Of a stretch of DNA of 7,043 nt, positions 1 to 5,006 are shown piece after piece. The stretch lies in contig JAVEEO010000310.1 of assembly GCA_030840415.1 (NCBI GenBank), positions 1 to 7,043 on the forward strand. The letters run 5' to 3'. The stretch comes from Pseudonocardiales bacterium (GTDB lineage: Bacteria > Actinomycetota > Actinomycetes > Mycobacteriales > Jatrophihabitantaceae). The first letter of the stretch is position 1. The number at the start of each line of letters is the position of its first letter. The notes below the pieces were generated by a model. That model made no database searches. It worked only from the letters and a program-made list of their open reading frames with translations, and was not told where the DNA came from. A program made the position numbers and the translations under genes.

Positions 1-835
1 CCCGCAGCTGGGACTCCAGGTAGCTCTTGAGCCGCGACCGGTACTCGTGCTCGAAGGTGCGCAGTACCTCGAGCCGCTTCTCCAGGGCCGCCTTGAGCTG
101 CTCGAGCTGGGTGGTGATCTGGTTGGCCCGCTGCTCGTCCTCCTGCACGGTGCCGGCCGCCTTGGCGCGGGAGTCCCGTTCGAGCTGCTCGGCCCGCGAC
201 TGGGCCTCGGCAACGGTCTTCTCGTGGAAGGCGCGGGCCTCGGCCTGCACCCGCTCCTGGTGTGCCTTGGCCTCGGCCAGGGTCTTGTCCGAGTGCGCCT
301 TGGCCGCCGCGGTCTGCTCGTCGGCAGCCTGCTGGGCCAGGGCCAGCACCCGCTCGGCCTGGCTGAGCTGGTTGAGGCCGTTGCCGCCCGCGCCGTTGGC
401 GGCCGGGGCTGCGGCCTTGGCAGCCGCCAGCTCCTGCTGCGCCTGGGTGGCGGCCTGCCGGGCCTGGTTGACCGCGGTCTCCAGCTCGCCGATCCGCGCG
501 GTGAGCTTGCGGTTCTCCTCCTGCGCCGCGGCCAGACCGGCATCGCTCTGGTTGCCGGGCGCCGGCTGCCGCGCCTGGGTCAGCGCGGATTCCAGCTCGC
601 CGATCCGCGCGGTGAGCTTGCGGTTCTCCTCGCGGGCGGCTGCCAGTGCCGAGCCGTCCGGAGAGGGCGCGCCCGGCGAGCGGTCGCGCAGGTCGGCGTT
701 CTCGTCGATCAGGCGGGCGAGTTCGACTTCGATGATGTCGAGGAAGGCGTCGACCTCTTCTTCGTCGTACCCGCGCTTGCCGATCGGGGGCTTCTTGAAG
801 ACCACGTTGTGGACTTCGGCGGGCGTCAAAGGCAT
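1..835 (-). CDS. divIVA: DivIVA/Wag31 polar growth protein (5' part, cut by window edge)
   Basis: Curvature-sensing coiled-coil scaffold that in actinobacteria (Wag31/DivIVA) collects at cell poles and recruits the wall-elongation machinery. The frame is open from the ATG at 835 to base 1, giving 278 residues with no stop. The N-terminus [20 protein letters not shown] followed by [13 protein letters not shown] is the DivIVA lipid-binding domain (about residues 1-50). A coiled coil with two near-identical blocks follows (residues 64-90 and 101-127), then an Ala/Gly/Asn-rich linker (about 138-156), then a long Ala/Glu/Gln-rich coiled coil. The last visible residues ([16 protein letters not shown]) match the near-terminal part of Wag31 proteins, so only a short tail should be missing. 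A GAGGTGA ribosome-binding site (840-846) supports the start. It follows yggT after a 226-base leader and a likely terminator, so it is probably transcribed separately. The protein is already longer than M. tuberculosis Wag31 (about 260 residues), partly because of the repeat. Confidence 0.95.
   Translation of the reverse strand, partial: MPLTPAEVHNVVFKKPPIGKRGYDEEEVDAFLDIIEVELARLIDENADLRDRSPGAPSPDGSALAAAREENRKLTARIGELESALTQARQPAPGNQSDAGLAAAQEENRKLTARIGELETAVNQARQAATQAQQELAAAKAAAPAANGAGGNGLNQLSQAERVLALAQQAADEQTAAAKAHSDKTLAEAKAHQERVQAEARAFHEKTVAEAQSRAEQLERDSRAKAAGTVQEDEQRANQITTQLEQLKAALEKRLEVLRTFEHEYRSRLKSYLESQLR
480..631 (-). repeat. Exact 41-base direct repeat inside divIVA (480-520 and 591-631)
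   Basis: The same 41 bases occur at 480-520 and 591-631 with no mismatch, 111 bases (37 codons) apart and in frame. Each copy encodes [14 protein letters not shown] in the coiled coil, at residues 69-82 and 106-119. Similarity extends beyond the exact core at protein level (LAAAxEENRK...ExAxxQARQ, residues 64-90 and 101-127) with synonymous and conservative changes. This looks like an internal duplication of a coiled-coil segment; identity of the core could also be kept by gene conversion. Confidence 0.9.
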
Positions 836-857
836 CGAGTCACCTCATGTGGAGTGC

Positions 858-882
858 GGACAACCCGGTGAACGGGCTGTCC
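858..882 (-). repeat. Imperfect inverted repeat in the divIVA leader
   Basis: GGACA-A-CCCG pairs with CGGG-C-TGTCC around a 5-base loop: 5 bp, one mismatch, 4 bp. It lies 23-47 bases upstream of the divIVA ATG and ends 11 bases before the GAGGTGA ribosome-binding site. It could be a hairpin in the 5' UTR or a dyad operator. No known regulator motif is recognised in it. Confidence 0.45.
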
Positions 883-968
883 TGGCGTGCAACGGACGGA
901 CGTGGAGCATGCGGCAACCACGAAGTTGCGGCGCCGCCCGCACCGATTACAGAAACCGGTGCAGTGGC

Positions 969-1008
969 AGGATAGCCACCCGTGCCCGGGTAACACCCGG
1001 CGAGTGGC
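969..1008 (-). promoter_or_regulatory. Hairpin and possible -10 element upstream of divIVA
   Basis: Bases 975-1008 can fold into a long imperfect hairpin: GCCAC with GTGGC at the ends, CG/CG, a 3-base bulge, then CCGGGT-AAC-ACCCGG. Immediately downstream on the minus strand is TATCCT (969-974), a plausible -10 hexamer for divIVA, about 135 bases before its ATG. No convincing -35 is seen 16-18 bases upstream. A divIVA promoter is expected here because a terminator-like element precedes it, but its exact place is inferred. Confidence 0.3.
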
Positions 1009-1009
1009 G

Positions 1010-1033
1010 AAAACGCCGCCGACGTCGGCGGCG
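1010..1033 (-). terminator. Likely intrinsic terminator after yggT
   Basis: Bases 1014-1033 form a perfect 20-base palindrome, able to fold as an 8-bp all-G/C stem (CGCCGCCG/CGGCGGCG) closed by an ACGT loop. On the minus strand it is followed at once by TTTT (1010-1013). It starts 28 bases after the yggT stop, in the right orientation to end the ftsZ-yggS-sepF-yggT transcript. The U-tract is short, as is common in high-GC actinobacteria, so efficiency is uncertain. The palindrome could also be a protein-binding dyad. Confidence 0.55.
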
Positions 1034-1061
1034 AAGGGCTGACCGGGACGGCCGACGCGGG

Positions 1062-1355
1062 TCAGCCGGCGGCGAGTGAACCGACGATCGCACGCAGGAT
1101 CCAGATGCCGAACAGCAGCACGATCACGCTCATGTCGAAGCTCACGCCACCCAACCGCAGTGGCGGGATCAGCCGGCGCAGCAGCTTCATCGGCGGATCG
1201 GTCACGGTGTAGACCGCTTCCAGTCCGATCGCCGCGGCTCCGGCCGGGCGCCAGGACCGGGCAAAACTGCGGGTCGTCTCCGCGATCAGCCTGGCGATCA
1301 CCAAGAGGTAGAACACCAGCAGCGCGAGGCCGATCGCGGCCCAGAACGTCGTCAT
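1062..1355 (-). CDS. YggT-family small membrane protein
   Basis: A 97-residue integral membrane protein of the YggT family (YlmG in Gram-positive bacteria), found in the division cluster of many bacteria and chloroplasts. Its biochemical role is not settled; it is linked to envelope or division-site functions. The sequence shows the family layout: a hydrophobic segment at about residues 3-24, a polar middle with VYTVTDPPMKLLRRLIPPLRLGG (the Asp-Pro and Pro-Pro signature, about 48-70), and a second hydrophobic segment at about 74-95 (VIVLLFGIWILRAIVG). The ATG at 1355 is the only sensible start, since an in-frame TGA lies 15 bases upstream. No strong ribosome-binding site is visible, so it may depend on translation of sepF, which ends 39 bases upstream. 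Confidence 0.88.
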   Translation of the reverse strand: MTTFWAAIGLALLVFYLLVIARLIAETTRSFARSWRPAGAAAIGLEAVYTVTDPPMKLLRRLIPPLRLGGVSFDMSVIVLLFGIWILRAIVGSLAAG

Positions 1356-1394
1356 CGGCCCATTGTCTCACCCGCATGGCGTGGAGGCCGACGC

Positions 1395-1898
1395 TCAGCT
1401 CTGGTTGTAGAAGCCACCCTCGACGATCCGCTGCTTGTCCGCGGCGGTCACCGAAACGTTGTGCGGGCTGAGCAGGAACACCTTGGGCGTCACCCGCTCG
1501 ATGCTGCCGTGCAGGCCGAAGGTGAGCCCGGCAGCGAAGTCGACCAGCCGCTTGGCATCCGAATCGTCCATCTCGGACAGGTTCATGATGACCGGGGTTC
1601 CGGCCCGGAACTGCAGGCCGATCGTCTTGGCCTCGTTGTACGTGCGCGGGTGCAGGGTGGTGATGCGCTGCGGCGGCTGCTCGTAGTTGGCGTCGTACTC
1701 GTCGTAACCCTCGACGTCGGAACTGCCGGCCGCCTCGTACCCGCCGCGAGCAGGCACCGGTGCCACCTCGACCTCCCGGCGGTGGTACTGGGTGTCGCGC
1801 GCGAGCGCACCGTAGGACTCCGTGCCGCCGCCGTCGGCGTAGTCGTCATCCTCGACCAGCCCGAGGTAGACGCCCATCTTCCGAAAGGCTGTAGCCAT
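1395..1898 (-). CDS. sepF: SepF, membrane anchor of the FtsZ ring
   Basis: SepF binds the C-terminal peptide of FtsZ and the inner membrane, tethering and bundling Z-ring filaments. In actinobacteria, which lack FtsA, it is the main Z-ring membrane anchor. The 167-residue protein has the expected parts: an N-terminal amphipathic membrane-binding helix ([15 protein letters not shown]), an acidic Tyr/Gly/Pro-rich linker (about residues 16-77), and the SepF/DUF552 domain (about 78-155) with [38 protein letters not shown] and [10 protein letters not shown]. The frame is open for 44 codons further upstream, into yggS, but the ATG at 1898 is chosen because of its strong ribosome-binding site and the match to SepF N-termini. 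It lies 43 bases after yggS and 39 before yggT, in an ftsZ-linked transcription unit. Confidence 0.95.
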   Translation of the reverse strand: MATAFRKMGVYLGLVEDDDYADGGGTESYGALARDTQYHRREVEVAPVPARGGYEAAGSSDVEGYDEYDANYEQPPQRITTLHPRTYNEAKTIGLQFRAGTPVIMNLSEMDDSDAKRLVDFAAGLTFGLHGSIERVTPKVFLLSPHNVSVTAADKQRIVEGGFYNQS

Positions 1899-1902
1899 TT
1901 CG

Positions 1903-1909
1903 TCCTCCT
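1903..1909 (-). promoter_or_regulatory. Ribosome-binding site that fixes the sepF start
   Basis: AGGAGGA lies 4 bases before the sepF ATG (GGAGG core spaced 5 bases). It decides for the 167-residue form over the longer open frame that would overlap the end of yggS. Confidence 0.85.
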
Positions 1910-1941
1910 GTGTAGGTACTTCCCGCTGCTGCGGGCCGACG

Positions 1942-2688
1942 CTATCTGAATTGTGGTGTGCGGCGGCCGAGCAACGCCGTACCGATCCGCACGTGTGTCG
2001 CGCCGTGTTGCAGCGCAGCTTCCAGGTCATCGCTCATGCCGGCCGAGACGATGCCGGCCGCCGGGTGGTGCTCGCGCAGCCGCTCGGCGACCTCGGCCAG
2101 CCGGCTGAAGGCCCGGTCGGGATCGCCGTGCAACGGGGCGATCGCCATGATCCCGGCCAGCCGCAGCACGTCCGAGCCGGCGATCCGGTCGGCCAGCCGG
2201 AGCAGGTCGTCGGCCTTCTCACCGCCACGGCCGCTGTCGCCGTCGTCGGTGTCAGCGGTGTCGTCCAAGCTGAGCTGCACCAGCACGTCGAGCGCGGCCC
2301 GCTCGGCTCGCCGGGCTCCGTCGGCCAGCGCGTCGGCCAGGCTCTGCCGGTCGACGCTGTGCACCAGGTCGGCATAGCGGGCCACCGACCGCGCCTTGTT
2401 GGTCTGCAACCGTCCGATGAAATGCCATCGGACGCCGAGACTGGTGTGCTCGGCAAGCTCGACTGCCTTGACCGAGGCATCCTGGTCGCGGCTCTCCCCG
2501 ACATCGGTCACGCCGAGTTCGGCCAGCAGCGCCACGTCGGTGACCGGGAAGAACTTGGTCACCGCGATCAGGGTGATCTCGGAGCCGGACCGCCCGGCCG
2601 CCGCGCAACCCCGGTCGATCCGGGATCGCACCGCGGCCAGGTTGTTCCGGAGCTCGGCCAGTCGGTCATCGGGTGCAGTCATCGTCAC
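1942..2688 (-). CDS. YggS-family pyridoxal phosphate homeostasis protein
   Basis: Cytosolic PLP-binding protein of the YggS/PROSC (YlmE/PLPBP) family, a single-domain TIM barrel related to the N-terminal domain of alanine racemase. The family has no clear enzyme activity and helps balance PLP and amino-acid pools. Visible family marks are LIAVTKFFP with the PLP lysine at K45, [11 protein letters not shown] (88-98), [11 protein letters not shown] (175-185), [11 protein letters not shown] (216-226) and [11 protein letters not shown] (231-241). Length (248 residues) is normal. Two small oddities: the usual GEN-x-x-QE motif reads GESRDQD (64-70), and an acidic [16 protein letters not shown] insert follows the beta strand at 135-141. 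The start is uncertain: GTG at 2688 or ATG at 2682, neither with a clear ribosome-binding site. It starts 49 bases after ftsZ, where many relatives carry a ylmD/pgeF gene. Confidence 0.93.
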   Translation of the reverse strand: MTMTAPDDRLAELRNNLAAVRSRIDRGCAAAGRSGSEITLIAVTKFFPVTDVALLAELGVTDVGESRDQDASVKAVELAEHTSLGVRWHFIGRLQTNKARSVARYADLVHSVDRQSLADALADGARRAERAALDVLVQLSLDDTADTDDGDSGRGGEKADDLLRLADRIAGSDVLRLAGIMAIAPLHGDPDRAFSRLAEVAERLREHHPAAGIVSAGMSDDLEAALQHGATHVRIGTALLGRRTPQFR

Positions 2689-2737
2689 CGGCTCATCAAA
2701 GCGTGCGGTGCGGTTTGGGCACAGCGCGCTGGTGGTC

Positions 2738-3934
2738 CTACTTGAGGAAGTCGGGGACGTCCAGCTCCTCGTCGGGCTCGACCGGCCGGCGGGTGGTGGT
2801 CGGCGACCAACTGGTAGCCGGTGCCGCCGCCGCGCTGGACGGGTTGAAGACGGTGGCGCCGGTGCTGGGCGCGTAGGTGGGCGCCGGACGCGAGCCGTTC
2901 ACCGCGGGGGCGGCCGACACGGTGGCCAGCTGAGCCTCCGGCTCGCGCCGGGTGGCGGCGGGGATCTCGACCTTCTTGTAGGGCAGCTGGCCGGAGTCGA
3001 AGCCGGCCGCGATCACGGTCACCTTGACCTCGTCGCCGAGGGTGTCGTCGATCACCGCACCGAAGATGATGTTGGCGTCCGGGTGCGCCGACTCGGCCAC
3101 CAGGCTGGCGGCGTCGTTGATCTCGAACAGGCCCAGGTCGGATCCGCCGTAGATCGACAGCAGCACACCGTGCGCCCCGTCCATGCTGGCTTCCAGCAGC
3201 GGGCTGGCGATCGCCATCTCGGCGGCTGCCCGGGCCCGGCCCTCGCCGCGGGCGGCACCGATGCCCATCAGGGCCGAACCGGCTCCGCTCATGACGCTCT
3301 TGACGTCGGCGAAGTCCAGGTTGATCAGGCCCGGGGTGGTGATCAGGTCGGTGATGCCCTGCACACCGGACAGCAGCACCTGGTCGGCGCTGCGGAAGGC
3401 GTCCATCACCGAGACGTTGTGGTCGGAGATCTGCAGCAGCCGGTCGTTCGGGATGACGATCAGCGTGTCGCACTCGGCGCGCAGCGCCTCGATGCCCATC
3501 TCGGCCTGGGTGGCGCGCTTCTTGCCCTCGAACGAGAACGGCCGGGTCACCACGCCGATGGTCAGCGCGCCGAGCTTGCGCGCCATGCTGGCGATCACCG
3601 GGGCACCACCGGTGCCGGTGCCGCCGCCCTCACCCGCCGTCACGAAGACCATGTCGGCGCCCTTGAGGACCTCCTCGATCTCGTCGCGGTGGTCCTCGGC
3701 GGCCTTGCGGCCCACCTCGGGCTGCGCGCCGGCGCCGAGGCCGCGGGTCAACTCGCGGCCGACATCGAGCTTGACGTCGGCATCGGACATCAGCAGCGCC
3801 TGCGCGTCGGTGTTCACGGCGATGAACTCGACGCCCTTAAGGCCCTGCTCGATCATCCGGTTGACCGCGTTGACGCCGCCGCCGCCGACACCGACGACCT
3901 TGATCACAGCGAGGTAGTTGTGGGGTGAGGTCAT
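2738..3934 (-). CDS. ftsZ: FtsZ, tubulin-like GTPase of the division ring
   Basis: Bacterial tubulin homologue that polymerises with GTP into the Z-ring at midcell and recruits the divisome. The 398-residue protein is full length. It has the N-terminal nucleotide-binding loop [14 protein letters not shown] (14-27), INTD-like VNTDAQAL (40-47), the tubulin signature GGGTGTG (103-109), [10 protein letters not shown] (131-140), and the T7 synergy loop NLDFADV (205-211) with the catalytic acidic residues D207 and D210. After about residue 325 comes a Pro/Ala/Thr-rich linker, then the conserved C-terminal peptide [11 protein letters not shown] (388-398), the docking site for SepF and, in actinobacteria, FtsW. 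The ATG at 3934 has GAAGGA eight bases upstream. A 355-base leader with several candidate regulatory elements precedes it, so it likely has its own promoters in addition to read-through from ftsQ. yggS follows after 49 bases. Confidence 0.99.
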   Translation of the reverse strand: MTSPHNYLAVIKVVGVGGGGVNAVNRMIEQGLKGVEFIAVNTDAQALLMSDADVKLDVGRELTRGLGAGAQPEVGRKAAEDHRDEIEEVLKGADMVFVTAGEGGGTGTGGAPVIASMARKLGALTIGVVTRPFSFEGKKRATQAEMGIEALRAECDTLIVIPNDRLLQISDHNVSVMDAFRSADQVLLSGVQGITDLITTPGLINLDFADVKSVMSGAGSALMGIGAARGEGRARAAAEMAIASPLLEASMDGAHGVLLSIYGGSDLGLFEINDAASLVAESAHPDANIIFGAVIDDTLGDEVKVTVIAAGFDSGQLPYKKVEIPAATRREPEAQLATVSAAPAVNGSRPAPTYAPSTGATVFNPSSAAAAPATSWSPTTTRRPVEPDEELDVPDFLK

Positions 3935-3942
3935 GTGGCCTG

Positions 3943-3948
3943 TCCTTC
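3943..3948 (-). promoter_or_regulatory. ftsZ ribosome-binding site
   Basis: GAAGGA, 8 bases before the ftsZ ATG at 3934. It supports the start that gives the family N-terminus [15 protein letters not shown]. Confidence 0.75.
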
Positions 3949-4002
3949 GCTTAGCTTTGGATCTTCGGTGGTGTTGTTCGGTGATTGGTCGGGTAGCTGG
4001 TG

Positions 4003-4042
4003 CGAACCCTCACCCTCAAGTAGACCGTTAACGTTATGTCAA
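4003..4042 (-). promoter_or_regulatory. Candidate ftsZ promoter element (TTGACA) and GAGGGT repeat
   Basis: On the minus strand TTGACA (4037-4042) sits within CAGGTTGACATAACGTTAAC, about 105 bases before the ftsZ ATG. This AT-rich patch stands out from the GC-rich surroundings. It matches the consensus -35, but the hexamers 16-18 bases downstream (CTTGAG, TTGAGG, TGAGGG) are poor -10 boxes. TAACGT (4031-4036) fits the loose actinobacterial TANNNT -10 form but lacks a good -35. A short direct repeat GAGGGT-GAGGGT follows (about 4006-4017). A promoter in this patch is likely; its exact boxes are not settled. Confidence 0.4.
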
Positions 4043-4100
4043 CCTGAGCGATACCAGGAAAAGTAGTTCGCGCAGCCGCCGCTGGCCGTAGGCGCGCCGC

Positions 4101-4105
4101 GACAC
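4101..4105 (+). promoter_or_regulatory. GACAC motif, candidate WhiA site upstream of ftsZ
   Basis: GACAC on the plus strand, about 167 bases before the ftsZ ATG, within CGCGACACACCGAAAAAC. GACAC is the core bound by the sporulation/division regulator WhiA, which with a WhiB-type partner activates ftsZ in Streptomyces and is reported at corynebacterial ftsZ. A 5-base core occurs often by chance; its place in the ftsZ leader is the only reason to list it. Confidence 0.3.
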
Positions 4106-4210
4106 ACCGAAAAACACAGCTCATCGGACGTGGTTGTGCCGCGTCGGCGCGCTCGACAGGGCAACCGGTATCCGCTGTGCACGCCAGGGCGATCACATCG
4201 GATATGGGTT

Positions 4211-4250
4211 GCCCCGTGGGACATTGCCTCGTGGGACATTGCCCCGTGGG
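4211..4250. repeat. 15-base tandem repeat between ftsQ and ftsZ
   Basis: On the plus strand the unit GCCCCGTGGGACATT (4211-4225) is followed by GCCTCGTGGGACATT (4226-4240, one change) and a partial third copy GCCCCGTGGG (4241-4250), about 2.7 copies. Each copy carries TGGGA or TGGGT (4217, 4232, 4247), and a further TGGGT lies at 4205-4209. It sits 277-316 bases before the ftsZ ATG and 40 bases after ftsQ. Function unknown; it could be a cluster of operator sites or a slippage-prone minisatellite. Confidence 0.85.
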
Positions 4251-4255
4251 TGGCG

Positions 4256-4280
4256 GGGACGCGCGGGATCCCCGCGACCC
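4256..4280 (-). other. GC-rich hairpin just after ftsQ
   Basis: CGCGGG-ATC-CCCGCG (4262-4276) forms a 6-bp stem with a 3-base loop, and flanking GGG/CCC (4256-4258, 4278-4280) could extend it past a small internal loop. It starts 9 bases after the ftsQ stop. No T-run follows on the minus strand, so it is not a standard intrinsic terminator. It may slow read-through from ftsQ or protect the mRNA 3' end. Confidence 0.35.
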
Positions 4281-4289
4281 GGGATGGAG

Positions 4290-5006
4290 CTAGTTGCCGG
4301 GGTCGGTGCGGCTGGTCACCGCACTCGGATCGCTGAGGTCGAAGTAGCGCCCCGGCTGGCCGAGCAGCACCGACAGCAGCCGGGCCTTGTCGCTGCTGCG
4401 GTCGACGCCGCCCCACAGCACCGAGCGGCCGTCGCGCAGCATCAGGGTGACCGATTCCTCGCTGGGAGCCGAGATCGCGCTCAGCTTCTGAACGACCTTG
4501 GGCGGCAGCGTCCCGGCCACCAGCGCCGCGGCCGCCGACGGCGCGCCCGATGCGGGCACCAGCAGCCGGGGCAGGCCCTTCGGCGCCGCCGAGACGGTCC
4601 GGAAGGCGACGTTGTCGCGGTCGACCAGCAGCACCGGTCCCCCACCGGCTCCCGGGTCGATCGGACGGTAGCCGATCGCGACCCGCTCGGTGACCCGGAT
4701 CGTCACCGAGGACGGGTAGGACCTGCTCACCGTGACCGAGCGGATCGGGCCCACCGCGCTCAGCCGGGAGCTGACCGCGGCCAGGTCGAGCCGGGCCAGC
4801 GGGGTGCCGGTGCGGATGCCGGCCGCCGCCCGCACCTGCTCGACGGTCAGCACCCGGGTGCCGACCACGTTCACCGTGCGCACCCCCAGCACGCTGGAGA
4901 AGGCCATCAGCCAGACCAGCAGGGCCAGCACCAGGACGGCCGCAGCCAGGTAGGCCCAGCGCACCGGCCGGATCGAGCCCAGCCGCTCGGTCATGGCGCC
5001 GGTCAT
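4290..5006 (-). CDS. ftsQ: FtsQ/DivIB, divisome membrane protein
   Basis: Bitopic membrane protein that with FtsL and FtsB links the cytoplasmic ring to the septal peptidoglycan synthases. The 238-residue protein has a short cytoplasmic tail (about 16 residues), one transmembrane helix (about 17-39), a POTRA domain (about 42-110: GVRTVNVVGTRVLTVEQVRAAAGI through PSSVTIRVTERVA) and the FtsQ C-terminal domain (about 112-230, with LLVDRDNVAF, LPRLL, and RDGRSVLWGG). The ATG at 5006 overlaps the murC stop (ATGA) and has GGAGG seven bases upstream; a second in-frame ATG lies 12 bases further in. The cytoplasmic tail is much shorter than that of mycobacterial FtsQ. It is coupled to murC upstream and separated from ftsZ by 355 bases; no ftsA lies between them, as usual for actinobacteria. 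Confidence 0.95.
   Translation of the reverse strand: MTGAMTERLGSIRPVRWAYLAAAVLVLALLVWLMAFSSVLGVRTVNVVGTRVLTVEQVRAAAGIRTGTPLARLDLAAVSSRLSAVGPIRSVTVSRSYPSSVTIRVTERVAIGYRPIDPGAGGGPVLLVDRDNVAFRTVSAAPKGLPRLLVPASGAPSAAAALVAGTLPPKVVQKLSAISAPSEESVTLMLRDGRSVLWGGVDRSSDKARLLSVLLGQPGRYFDLSDPSAVTSRTDPGN

Noticed and set aside
27..1079. 350-codon plus-strand frame opposite divIVA
   Set aside because: Ser/Arg/Ala-rich shadow of the divIVA coiled coil; the minus strand gives an unmistakable Wag31 protein.
826..1377. 183-codon minus-strand frame through yggT and the divIVA leader
   Set aside because: It is out of frame with yggT, Arg/Asp-rich, has no family resemblance, and would cross the terminator-like palindrome.
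1922..1935. Hairpin CCCGC-TGCT-GCGGG between yggS and sepF
   Set aside because: Short 5-bp stem with no T-run, right before a strong sepF ribosome-binding site; not a credible terminator.
2396..3928. 510-codon open frame on the plus strand opposite ftsZ and yggS
   Set aside because: It is antisense to two clear genes, has Gly/Ala/His/Asp-rich composition typical of high-GC shadow frames, and matches no family I recognise.
3951..4196. Small minus-strand frame (81 codons) in the ftsQ-ftsZ gap
   Set aside because: No ribosome-binding site or recognisable domain, and it covers the likely ftsZ promoter; better explained as leader sequence.
4211..4250. CRISPR array
   Set aside because: The repeats are 15 bases, directly adjacent and without spacers.
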